Below, one piece after another: positions 25,238 through 33,151 of a DNA stretch of 48,112 bases. The notes below the pieces were generated by a model. It saw only the letters and a program-made list of their open reading frames with translations, was not told the origin of the DNA and searched no databases. The DNA comes from Sporolactobacillus sp. THM7-4 (GTDB taxonomy: Bacteria; Bacillota; Bacilli; Bacillales; Sporolactobacillaceae). The position numbers and the translations under genes were made by a program. The stretch is from the NCBI RefSeq assembly GCF_004153165.1, contig NZ_SEMD01000021.1:1-48112 (forward strand). The letters run 5' to 3'. Positions within the stretch are counted from its first letter, which is position 1. Every line of letters starts with the position of its first letter.

Positions 25238-25339
25238 AATACCCTTCCCTTTTTCGCTTTCCGGTCAAAAAAAGCACGTTTTTCCATGGATAAGAAAGCG
25301 TTAAGAGAATCAGTCAGACTGTGCCGTGATTTTCCTTAA

Positions 25340-26332
25340 TCAGGACCACTCAATGTCCGCGGAATAGACGCGGGTTAAACGGTGGTTCTCACCTTCAAGC
25401 AGCAATACGCCTTGATCATTAATCCCCCTCGCGATTCCCTCGATGGTCTTCCCGCCTGCCTGTCTGACTTTTATCTTCTTGCCGAGGCTTGTTGCCCGTC
25501 TTTCCCACAACGGCTTAATCGATGGAAATCCTTCTTTTAAAAAAAGCATATAGAGTTCCTCAAATCTCTTTAAGAAGGCCTGAACAAAGGAAACGAGGTC
25601 GTAAGTCTTTCCCGTTATTTTTTTAAGTGACGTCGCACGAGAAGCAAGTTCCCCTGAAAAAGTTTCAGGATCCGTATTGACATTCATACCGATACCGATA
25701 ACGACAGCTTTTACATAAGTGGCTTCCGCCTGGAGCTCAGTCAATATGCCAACCAGTTTCTTTCCTTCGAATAAAATATCGTTCGGCCACTTGATCCCGC
25801 AGGAAACACCCGTCACCTTTTCAATCACGTCACAAGCAGCGACAGCGGTGATCAGCGTCAGCTGAGGGGTCTGTTCAATAGGCAGATGGGGGCGCAGGAT
25901 CATGCTCATAGCCACATTGACGCCGCGGGCCGACTGCCATGTATGACCCAGGCGTCCGCGACCGGCCGATTGTTCATTTGTAATGACGATGGTACCGTCT
26001 GCTGCTCCCTCATCGGCAAGGACAAGCGCCTCTTTTTGCGTTGAACCGATCGTTTCATAAAAATAAATATGCCTTCCCAGTTTTTCCGTCCGGAGGCCCG
26101 CCGAAAGCGCCGCCTCATTCAGTCCTTCAGGCGCGCCGATTAATTGATAGCCGCTTTTCTGAACCGCATTGATCCGGTAGCCGTCCTTAATCAGATCTTT
26201 GATATGTTTCCATACGGCGGTTCGTGAACAGCCGATGATTTCAGATATTTTCTGCCCGGACAGATACCTGTCACGGTTTTCATACAACAGCTTTAATACC
26301 GCCTGCTTTGTTTTCGCCATACTTTGAACCAT
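25340..26332 (-). CDS. birA: Biotin operon repressor / biotin-protein ligase BirA
   Basis: BirA attaches biotin to carboxylase carrier domains and, as biotinoyl-AMP complex, represses biotin genes. An N-terminal winged helix-turn-helix (ISEIIGCSRTAVWKHIKDL) is followed by the ligase domain with GRGRLGHTW (biotinoyl-AMP loop) and the KWPNDI and KLVGILTE motifs, then a small C-terminal domain. Length is 330 residues. The ATG at 26332 follows GGGAGG and overlaps the end of cca by 40 bp, so the two are co-translated. This cca-birA order is standard in Bacillales. Confidence 0.94.
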   Translation of the reverse strand: MVQSMAKTKQAVLKLLYENRDRYLSGQKISEIIGCSRTAVWKHIKDLIKDGYRINAVQKSGYQLIGAPEGLNEAALSAGLRTEKLGRHIYFYETIGSTQKEALVLADEGAADGTIVITNEQSAGRGRLGHTWQSARGVNVAMSMILRPHLPIEQTPQLTLITAVAACDVIEKVTGVSCGIKWPNDILFEGKKLVGILTELQAEATYVKAVVIGIGMNVNTDPETFSGELASRATSLKKITGKTYDLVSFVQAFLKRFEELYMLFLKEGFPSIKPLWERRATSLGKKIKVRQAGGKTIEGIARGINDQGVLLLEGENHRLTRVYSADIEWS

Positions 26333-27507
26333 GTTTGAATATCCTCCCACCTGTTCGAAACTGAACCGAGAATCACTTCTTTCTCAATCTGTGCCAGTGC
26401 TTCGGACATCCAGGGACCGGGCTTCTCTTCAGACCATTCCTTCAGATCATGACCCGTTACAGCCAGTTCTCCGCGCGCATGGATCGGCAAAGCCCGCCAC
26501 AGGCGGTCAATCTCATTCAGCCTGTCCTTCAGAATATCGGAAGTTTCTCTTTGGAACGCTGCCTGAAGCCGTTCAACTGCCTTAGCACGATCAGGGCCGG
26601 CAAAATAAACACTGACCCGGTCCCAGCCTGCCGACTGTCTGAGTGAATCATACTTTTGGAGCAAAAAAACAGCCTTTTCTCTTGATCTTGACCATTTCCA
26701 CGCTTTAGCAAAATGATGGATCCCGGTCACACCCGTTGCGCTGAGAAACGCTGCCCAGCGTTCTTCGTCAGATTGCAGTAAAGAAAAGCGTACCCTCAAT
26801 AGCTCCGTCTCATCGATTGGCCCCTCCAGAACGGGCAAAACATGCAAGCATCCGGTTTGAATAAGGAGCTGCAGGGCGCCTCGGGCAAACGCACCCGCAA
26901 GCAGCCGGGTCATTTCCTGATCGATTCTCTCGACAGAAATTTTTTTCAGCAAGCGGCAATGATCTCGAAAGGCATCAAACTCGGCCCTACCGAGCTCGAA
27001 TCCTAATTCGGAAGTAAAACGAATGCCGCGCATGATCCGAAGCGGATCCTCGGCAATCCGTTCTTCAGCCGGTCCGACTGTTCGGATGACTTTGCGTTTC
27101 AGATCTTCCTGTCCGCCGAACAGATCAATCACATGGCCGGAGCGGTCCATGGCCAGTGCGTTGATCGTAAAATCGCGCCGCATGACATCTTTTTCCAGTG
27201 AAGTCTCAAACGTGACGGTATTCGGATGACGAAAATCGTCATATCCTTTCTCCGACCGAAATGTCGTCACCTCATATTCATGACCGCCGCAAACAACCAT
27301 GACCGTTCCATGCTCGATACCGACCGGGATGGTTTTTTTAAATAAAGCGACAACGTCAGCAGGACGCGCCGACGTTGCAATATCAATATCGTGAATACGG
27401 CGTCCGAGTAAATAATCCCGAACGGCACCACCGACAACATAGGCACGAAACCCGTTTTTCGTCAGCGTGTCCAGAATCGCAGCCGCTTTAGTAAAAGGAA
27501 AACCCAC
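26293..27507 (-). CDS. cca: CCA-adding tRNA nucleotidyltransferase
   Basis: This enzyme builds or repairs the 3' CCA end of tRNAs. The head domain shows YVVGGAVRDYLLGR and the metal-binding DIDIATSA, then RRDFTINALAMD and the nucleotide-selecting EDPLRIMRGIRFTSELGF. The GTG at 27507 is chosen because GAGGTG lies 7 bases before it and the start then aligns with B. subtilis Cca; an ATG five codons earlier has a weaker site. Length is 404 residues, with a helical body and tail. It is followed by birA with an overlap. Confidence 0.94.
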   Translation of the reverse strand: MGFPFTKAAAILDTLTKNGFRAYVVGGAVRDYLLGRRIHDIDIATSARPADVVALFKKTIPVGIEHGTVMVVCGGHEYEVTTFRSEKGYDDFRHPNTVTFETSLEKDVMRRDFTINALAMDRSGHVIDLFGGQEDLKRKVIRTVGPAEERIAEDPLRIMRGIRFTSELGFELGRAEFDAFRDHCRLLKKISVERIDQEMTRLLAGAFARGALQLLIQTGCLHVLPVLEGPIDETELLRVRFSLLQSDEERWAAFLSATGVTGIHHFAKAWKWSRSREKAVFLLQKYDSLRQSAGWDRVSVYFAGPDRAKAVERLQAAFQRETSDILKDRLNEIDRLWRALPIHARGELAVTGHDLKEWSEEKPGPWMSEALAQIEKEVILGSVSNRWEDIQTWFKVWRKQSRRY

Positions 27508-27570
27508 AAAAGGACACCTCATTTACTTTCTCTTTTCCGGATCCGTATCTCTGACGTAGCCGGAAAGTCG

Positions 27571-27981
27571 TTATTTCCTGTTTTTCGCATGAATCAGTTC
27601 CCGCCACTGAAATTCCCCGCGTTTTAAGGCGTGCATCAGGATTTCCGCAGAAGCCAGGTTTGTAGCAAGCGGAATCCGGTACACATCGGAAAGTCGCAGA
27701 AGCGCATTGACATCCGGCTCGTGCGGCTGGGCGGTCAGAGGATCGCGCAGGAAGATGACCAGATCCATTTCATTATTTGCAATCATCGCGCCGATCTGCT
27801 GGTCTCCTCCGAGCGGGCCGGACTGAAACCGGTGAACCTTGAGGCCCGTCGCCTCCATGACTTTAAGACCTGTCGTTCCCGTCGCATAGAGCTCATGCTG
27901 TTGCAAAATGTGCTGATAAGCGATCGCAAACTCAACCATTTCCGGTTTTTTCTTATCATGAGCGATTAAAGCGATTTTCAT
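27571..27981 (-). CDS. mgsA: Methylglyoxal synthase
   Basis: MgsA converts dihydroxyacetone phosphate to methylglyoxal and phosphate, relieving phosphorylated-sugar build-up. The 136-residue protein has [18 protein letters not shown] for phosphate binding, [14 protein letters not shown] and [20 protein letters not shown] with the catalytic Asp. GAGAGGAAAG precedes the ATG at 27981, which matches the family N-terminus; the frame's earlier start adds 18 unrelated residues. It lies between dapB and cca as in B. subtilis, where ypjH intervenes but is missing here. Confidence 0.95.
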   Translation of the reverse strand: MKIALIAHDKKKPEMVEFAIAYQHILQQHELYATGTTGLKVMEATGLKVHRFQSGPLGGDQQIGAMIANNEMDLVIFLRDPLTAQPHEPDVNALLRLSDVYRIPLATNLASAEILMHALKRGEFQWRELIHAKNRK

Positions 27982-28117
27982 TTGCTTTCCTCTCCCCCAT
28001 CCATTGTAATCTGGATCTTTCAGCCGGCTGGTCACACGAACGTGATGATTGGATTTTGGGGAAGGCCGGTGGTATCACGATTAACCGGCCGTTCTTTCAT
28101 CGACCCGCCGCGAAAAA

Positions 28118-28936
28118 CTAATCGAGTATGTTTTCCAGTCCATACACGAGCGTATCAAGATGCATCACCGTTTTTGTCGCATAGCGGACGCCGGTCATAA
28201 AAGAGGCACGGTCCATAGAATCATGACGAAGCGTCAGTAATTCGCCTTTTCCGCCAAACAGCACTTCCTGGTGAGCGACGAGTCCGGGAAGCCGGACACT
28301 GTGAATTCTCATTCCGTCAAAATCGGCACCACGGGCCCCTTTAAGCGTCTCTCTTTCATCGGGAGCTCCCTGCCTTTTTGCCTTGCGGGATTGCTCAATC
28401 AGCTCGGCAGTCTTGACAGCTGTTCCAGAAGGAGCATCTTTCTTCTGATCATGGTGGAGTTCAATAATCTCCACGTCAGGAAAATATTTTGCCGCCATTT
28501 TACTGAACTTCATCACGAGGACCGCTCCGATGGCGAAATTCGGAGCGATAATGCCGCCGAGCGCCTTTTCGTCCATCTGCTTCTTATATCCGCTGACCTC
28601 TTCGCCTGAAAAGCCCGAAGTTCCGATCACCGGTCTGACACGGTAATCAATCGCCGTCTGCAAATTGCGTCTGCCGGCATCCGGATTCGTAAAATCAATC
28701 AGCACATCAGGCGCAACCTCCGAAAAACAGCGCTCTATATCTGAATAAACCCGGGCATCCAGCTGATCCGGAAGGCCGGGCAAATCACCTGTTTTTTCTC
28801 CATCATGGCCGTGATCGACGGCCGCGGCAAGCGTCAATTCCGGTGTTCGCGTAATCATCCGGATCGATTCGGACCCCATCCGCCCTCTCGGCCCGGCAAC
28901 AACTACTCGAATGGTTTTTTCTTCAGACATGATCAT
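28118..28936 (-). CDS. dapB: 4-hydroxy-tetrahydrodipicolinate reductase
   Basis: DapB carries out the NAD(P)H-dependent step of lysine and diaminopimelate synthesis and so feeds both the cell wall and spore dipicolinate. The N-terminal [11 protein letters not shown] binds the cofactor. [15 protein letters not shown] carries the catalytic His and Lys of the family. Length is 272 residues. The ATG at 28936 overlaps the ypjD stop as ATGA, indicating coupling; a second ATG two codons later is also possible. It is the second gene of a ypjD-dapB-mgsA-cca-birA series. Confidence 0.94.
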   Translation of the reverse strand: MIMSEEKTIRVVVAGPRGRMGSESIRMITRTPELTLAAAVDHGHDGEKTGDLPGLPDQLDARVYSDIERCFSEVAPDVLIDFTNPDAGRRNLQTAIDYRVRPVIGTSGFSGEEVSGYKKQMDEKALGGIIAPNFAIGAVLVMKFSKMAAKYFPDVEIIELHHDQKKDAPSGTAVKTAELIEQSRKAKRQGAPDERETLKGARGADFDGMRIHSVRLPGLVAHQEVLFGGKGELLTLRHDSMDRASFMTGVRYATKTVMHLDTLVYGLENILD

Positions 28937-29274
28937 TTCTTCCCTTCATCCGTTATCTTTGTCCAGCGATCCTTATCCCTCGTCCGGAACTTGTCCAGTA
29001 CCCGGTCAAGCGCGGTTCCAAGATCAATATGTAAACTGTTTGCCATACAGATGACGACAAAAAGCAGATCGCCCAGTTCCTCTTCCACCGTTTTCTCGGC
29101 TTCGGTCGGTTTTTTCTTTTTCTCGCCATAGTAATGATTCACTTCGCGCGCGAGTTCGCCCAGTTCTTCCGTCAGCCGCGCCATCAATGCAAGCGGAGAA
29201 AAGTAGCCTTCTTTAAACTGGCTGATATATTGATCAACCTCATCCTGCAAGCTTTTGACTGTTCTTTCTTCCAC
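28933..29274 (-). CDS. ypjD: MazG-like nucleotide pyrophosphohydrolase YpjD
   Basis: This 113-residue all-helical protein belongs to the MazG/dUTPase-like superfamily, which hydrolyses NTPs to NMPs. The metal-binding motif is visible as [14 protein letters not shown], with a second acidic cluster [18 protein letters not shown]. The start is GTG with GGGAGG about 9 bases upstream. Its stop overlaps the dapB start. In B. subtilis YpjD has the same place, and its substrate is not firmly established. Confidence 0.9.
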   Translation of the reverse strand: MEERTVKSLQDEVDQYISQFKEGYFSPLALMARLTEELGELAREVNHYYGEKKKKPTEAEKTVEEELGDLLFVVICMANSLHIDLGTALDRVLDKFRTRDKDRWTKITDEGKK

Positions 29275-29418
29275 ATCTCATGCCTCCCGTTTTATATCTT
29301 AGCAAAATGGAGAGGATTTCCAAAATCGCAACGCTTCTGTGAGCGATCAAAAAAGCTTGGATATTCATGGGAATCTCGATTTCACACCTTATCTTACCAC
29401 TGTTTCTTAAAGGTGGAA

Positions 29419-30402
29419 ATGATGTTTCGCCTTTCGGTATCAGGCCGCATGTTGAACGTTGTCCCGCAATCGCTTATGATAAAAATTGAAATTGATTATG
29501 GAAGGCTGTGGCAGAATTTGAAATGGGATATTAAAACAAAAAATGTGCTCTTTATTTTACTCGGTGCCGCGATCTACGGATTCGGCCTCGCTAATTTCAA
29601 TATGAAAAACCGGCTGGCTGAGGGTGGTGTCACCGGAATCACCCTGATACTATACAACTTATTTTCGATTGACCCGTCAATCAGCAACATCGTGCTGAAC
29701 ATTCCGCTGTTTATCGCCGGCTGGAAAATGTTCAGACGGGATGAATTTATCTATACAATCATCGGCACCTTCTCATTGTCCCTGTTTCTTTATATCTTTC
29801 AGCACGTGATCACATTTAATTTTCTTCTGAATCATGACTTGTTTCTTGCCGCTTTATTTGCCGGTGCCTTCGTCGGCGGCGGACTCGGGATCATTTTCCG
29901 TTACGGAGGAACAACCGGTGGATCGGATATTGTCGCCCGGATCTCTCATAAAAAATACGGCTGGATGATGAGCAAAACGATGTTTGTCATTGATGCCGCC
30001 GTGATTATTCTTTCATTTATTTATCTGGATTACCGGCAGATTATGTACACGCTCGTTGCCGTTTTTGTTGGTGCGCGAATGATCGATTCGATTCAGAAGG
30101 GTGCCTATGCCGGAAAAGCAGTGATGATTTTTTCAAAAAAAAGCGACGAGATTTCAAAGAGGATCATCCAGTATCTTGATCGAAGCGTGACCCTGATTGA
30201 TGGAAAAGGGGGCTATACAAGACGGGATATCAATGTCCTCTACTGCGTGGTCAGTCGCAACGAAGTCTTCAGACTGAAAAATCTGATTCAGAAAATTGAC
30301 CCGGAAGCATTTGTTACCGTCAATGACGTCCATGAAGTCTTCGGTGAAGGTTTTACTTACGATAAATCGGAAGCAGAGTCTGCTCTCCGCCCAAAAAGGT
30401 GA
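29419..30402 (+). CDS. ypjC: YitT/YpjC family membrane protein
   Basis: The product has about five membrane helices in the first 200 residues. It includes the family motifs GLANFNMKNRLAEGGVTGI and GGTTGGSDIVARI, followed by a cytoplasmic DUF2179 domain (SKKSDEISKRII to VFGEGF). Members are conserved in Firmicutes but of unknown transport role. The frame is open much further upstream over ypjD, but the first ATG after AAAGGTGG, at 29419, gives the normal family length (327 residues). A neighbouring ATG at 29422 is equally possible. It is divergent from ypjD-dapB, as the ypjC-ypjD region suggests. Confidence 0.88.
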   Translation: MMFRLSVSGRMLNVVPQSLMIKIEIDYGRLWQNLKWDIKTKNVLFILLGAAIYGFGLANFNMKNRLAEGGVTGITLILYNLFSIDPSISNIVLNIPLFIAGWKMFRRDEFIYTIIGTFSLSLFLYIFQHVITFNFLLNHDLFLAALFAGAFVGGGLGIIFRYGGTTGGSDIVARISHKKYGWMMSKTMFVIDAAVIILSFIYLDYRQIMYTLVAVFVGARMIDSIQKGAYAGKAVMIFSKKSDEISKRIIQYLDRSVTLIDGKGGYTRRDINVLYCVVSRNEVFRLKNLIQKIDPEAFVTVNDVHEVFGEGFTYDKSEAESALRPKR

Positions 30403-30440
30403 TCGCAGGCTTCCGGGCAGCCGGCATCGTCTTCTGCTCA

Positions 30441-31271
30441 TCAGCCGGGCGTCTCAAGGGAAAGCAGTGCTCCAATCGCTCCGCTGTATTGGCCTCTTTC
30501 AGGAATAATCGGCGTCGTGCCACGAAACGTGCTGTATCCGGTTACCACTTCTTTTAATGCCGGATTCCCGACAAAGGAACTGCCAATGTAAACAACAGTA
30601 TCGACCTGTTTATTTTCAGCTGCAAGCACGCTCATCGTAGTAACCGTCTCTGCGACAAGCCCGATCACTGATGCGATTTTATCAGAATCTGAAATCCCTT
30701 CGCTGTCTGCTGAAACAAGGCCGAAGTTACTTGCCGTCAAGTCCCCGGGTATCGGCGGCGTATAGCCCTCATAAATGTGCGCAACCGTCAGATCGACATG
30801 ATTGCGCTTTCCCAGTTTTGCAAGCTCCATCATTTGGTTGAAGTCATGAACACCCGTCAGCAAACCGGACAGCCCGATGATCGTTCCACCGCCGACACCT
30901 GTACCGCTGATCCGGCTGTTTTTCTCTCCTTCTACGAAATGAATCGATGTTCCGGTTCCTACATTCGTCAGGATAAACGCTTCCGGAATCTGCTCGTATT
31001 GTTCTCTCAATAAGAAGCGCGCTCCGCTGCACGATGCCGCAAACTCGCCGATTGTCGAGACGCGCTTTTCGGATATCTTTTTTCTGAGCAGGGAAGCTTT
31101 TCCTCCTGTCAGACAGATCTCAGTTTCGGGATCATACCGATCGAACCTTTCTGTGCATTCTTCCATCCGACTGACTGGGAATGAACTGAACCGGATGTCC
31201 TTCCCCTCTTTACAGACAACCTTAATCAGCGTCCCGCCCGCATCAATTCCGACCCTCACATGATTGTTCAC
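30441..31271 (-). CDS. coaW: Type II pantothenate kinase
   Basis: CoaW phosphorylates pantothenate, the first committed step of coenzyme A synthesis; type II enzymes resist CoA feedback. The actin-like fold shows GIDAGGTLIKVV at the start, NVGTGTSIHFVEG and GTGVGGGTIIGL in the middle, then YIGSSFVGN. Length is 276 residues, normal for staphylococcal and bacillar CoaW. A GTG at 31271 follows AAGAAGG. Its end is 38 bases from the convergent ypjC. With panC in the same window, two CoA-pathway steps lie 6 kb apart. Confidence 0.92.
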   Translation of the reverse strand: MNNHVRVGIDAGGTLIKVVCKEGKDIRFSSFPVSRMEECTERFDRYDPETEICLTGGKASLLRKKISEKRVSTIGEFAASCSGARFLLREQYEQIPEAFILTNVGTGTSIHFVEGEKNSRISGTGVGGGTIIGLSGLLTGVHDFNQMMELAKLGKRNHVDLTVAHIYEGYTPPIPGDLTASNFGLVSADSEGISDSDKIASVIGLVAETVTTMSVLAAENKQVDTVVYIGSSFVGNPALKEVVTGYSTFRGTTPIIPERGQYSGAIGALLSLETPG

Positions 31272-31431
31272 TGAATGCTACCTTCTTTCATCACAGTCAC
31301 CATCTGTTTCTTAAAAGCTCACGAAATCATTGTACTGGTTTAATCAAAAAAAGTCGATTATAATAGTTTTACTTGTTCACGGAAAGCTGCTTCAATGGAT
31401 CAGGGCGATGCCGAAAACCAAGCCTCTTTTT

Positions 31432-31494
31432 CCGGATTCAGAGCAACTTTTCCCGGATTCAGAGCAACATCGCCCGTGACTCAGGTCAGTTATG
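31432..31494 (+). repeat. Three 21-bp tandem repeats upstream of the RarD gene
   Basis: Units at 31432-31452 and 31453-31473 both begin CCGGATTCAGAGCAAC and differ only in the last five bases; a third, diverged unit (CCGTGACTCAGGTCAG) follows. They end about 75 bp before the rarD start. A near-identical unit (19 of 21 positions) lies in the opposite orientation at 40329-40349. Confidence 0.8.
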
Positions 31495-31527
31495 CCGTAA
31501 CTTTATCAAAAAAGAGAAGGGATGTGT

Positions 31528-31575
31528 ATGTTTGGCGCCGGGGTGCCGGCCGGCCAGACGATGGATCATGAATGA
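31528..31575 (+). other. Upstream 15-codon ORF overlapping the rarD start
   Basis: AGAAGGGATG precedes an ATG at 31528 that encodes MFGAGVPAGQTMDHE. Its TGA at 31573 overlaps the first codons of rarD (ATG at 31568). RarD itself lacks a good ribosome binding site, so translation may depend on coupling to this leader peptide. Confidence 0.45.
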
Positions 31576-32500
31576 TAAACGAACGCAAAAGATCGGCGCC
31601 TTTTACGCGATTTCCGCATACGTGATGTGGGGGCTCTTCCCGCTGTACTGGAAACCTGTCGAGCAGGTTCCGGCATTTGAAATTCTCGGCCACCGCATTT
31701 TCTGGGCGTTTCTTTTTATGATCGCTCTTTTGCTGTTTTCAAAGAAAATCAGCCGCTTCTTTTTAAACTTTAGAGCACTCTTCAAAAAACCGCAGCACCT
31801 TCTCCTTGTCATCGCCGCCGCAGTCCTGATCAGTGCCAACTGGTTCATCTACATCTGGGCGGTTACGAACGGCCACGTCGTTGAATCCAGTATGGGTTAC
31901 TACATCAATCCGCTGATCAGTATTCTACTTGGTATTCTCTTTCTGAAAGAAAAACTGACAGTCTGGCAGATCGTTGCCTTTATCCTTGCCGCATGCGGCG
32001 TACTCATACAGACGATCGAGTTCGGGCAGGTCCCGTGGATTGCTCTGTCCCTTGCGTTCTCATTCGGTTTCTACGGCCTGACCAGGAAGCTGATCCGGAT
32101 GGACACCATCTCAGAATTAACTTTTGAAACGCTGTTTGTCACACCGATTGCACTTTATTACCTCATTCATGTCCAGATTGCAGGTACAGCGGCCTTTGGG
32201 AACGTGTCGCTTCTGACAACGCTTCTTTTAATCGGAACAGGTGTGGTCACCGCAGTGCCTCTGCTTTGTTTTGCCGAAGGCGCGAAATACATATCGCTGA
32301 CGATGATCGGTTTTTTCCAGTATATTACACCGACCCTTTCATTAATCATCGGCATTACCCTCTATCACGAGCCGTTTACAGGAGTCCAGCTGATTTCGTT
32401 CTCTTTCATCTGGTTTGCTCTTATCATCTTCTCTTTATCCGGCACAGCGCTTATGAAGCGGATTTCATCCCGCCGCCTGATCGAAACAGATCACCATTAA
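31568..32500 (+). CDS. rarD: RarD/EamA-type permease
   Basis: The 310-residue protein has ten hydrophobic helices in two EamA repeats and opens with GAFYAISAYVMWGLFPLYWK, the RarD family signature; INPLISILLGILFLKEKL is also typical. RarD members are drug/metabolite transporter-superfamily carriers of uncertain substrate (the name comes from chloramphenicol sensitivity). The frame is open to 31373 through the 21-bp repeats, but the N-terminus matches the family only from 31568. It is divergent from coaW. Confidence 0.88.
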   Translation: MNDKRTQKIGAFYAISAYVMWGLFPLYWKPVEQVPAFEILGHRIFWAFLFMIALLLFSKKISRFFLNFRALFKKPQHLLLVIAAAVLISANWFIYIWAVTNGHVVESSMGYYINPLISILLGILFLKEKLTVWQIVAFILAACGVLIQTIEFGQVPWIALSLAFSFGFYGLTRKLIRMDTISELTFETLFVTPIALYYLIHVQIAGTAAFGNVSLLTTLLLIGTGVVTAVPLLCFAEGAKYISLTMIGFFQYITPTLSLIIGITLYHEPFTGVQLISFSFIWFALIIFSLSGTALMKRISSRRLIETDHH

Positions 32501-32558
32501 GAAATGAAAATTTCGAACGACCGGCCTCTTAAAACTAACGATCCTCTGTCATTGGAAA

Positions 32559-32585
32559 AAGCACAGGATTTCTGATCCTGTGCTT
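32559..32585 (-). terminator. Terminator of the ferritin-like gene, embedding its stop codon
   Basis: AAGCACAGGAT pairs with ATCCTGTGCTT around a 5-base loop and is followed on the minus strand by TTTTTCC. The stop codon of the gene at 32584-33033 touches the base of the stem. It may also stop rarD transcripts on the plus strand. Confidence 0.85.
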
Positions 32586-33033
32586 AAAATTTGTTCAACG
32601 TATAAAAATAAAGAAACCAGACCGCATGCTGCTGCTCATCTGTTGCCGCCCGGTAGAACAGAGATCGGACACGGCGATTTTGCGCCCGATCAGCAGTTTC
32701 CATATAAAAATCCACCGTCTTCTGTTCATCTTCAATCGCATGCTGTAACCCTTCCCGATAAGTTTCCGGGCATCTCCCGGTTATTTGAGGGGCATGCGTC
32801 CGCCCGGTCAGCTGCTGATACAGGGAAGAAAACATCTGATAATGATGGATTTCATCATTTCTTATTTCTGCGATTTGTTTCTTCTCTTTATCCGACACCG
32901 CCATGTTGAAAAGGATCTCATAACAGGCAATCGCGCTGTATTCCCCATCAATTGCCTGTTCAATCGCTTCAATCGTCCGTCTTTCCGTACCCGGATTGAT
33001 CTGCCGGTCATCCATGCGATAGTCACTTGTCAA
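32584..33033 (-). CDS. Ferritin-like diiron domain protein
   Basis: The 149-residue protein looks like a four-helix bundle of the ferritin/rubrerythrin superfamily. It carries Glu in IDGEYSAIACYE, Glu-His in RNDEIHHYQMF, Glu in IEDEQKTVDFY and Glu-His in TDEQQHAVWF. These are spaced as metal ligands, so binding of iron or manganese is likely. There is no rubredoxin domain. Similar small proteins in Bacillales are uncharacterised. The TTG start follows AGGGGGA. It appears monocistronic. Confidence 0.75.
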   Translation of the reverse strand: MTSDYRMDDRQINPGTERRTIEAIEQAIDGEYSAIACYEILFNMAVSDKEKKQIAEIRNDEIHHYQMFSSLYQQLTGRTHAPQITGRCPETYREGLQHAIEDEQKTVDFYMETADRAQNRRVRSLFYRAATDEQQHAVWFLYFYTLNKF

Positions 33034-33151
33034 TGGCTGTTCCCCCTAAAGTCGTTCTCATCTCAGTCTATTCACACGGCCACTAATCGTGCCCGGTTGA
33101 TCGCTTCAGAGGGCGTCATCACTATACGCAAAATCCAAATAAATGAGTCGA

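Noticed and set aside
25080-25260. T-box or other standard riboswitch upstream of panC
   Set aside because: The T-box GGTGG-ACCGCG motif and the landmarks of TPP, cobalamin, SAM and glycine aptamers are absent.
25081-25287. Minus-strand 68-codon ORF upstream of panC
   Set aside because: It falls in the structured leader, has no family resemblance, and its frame is better explained as non-coding RNA.
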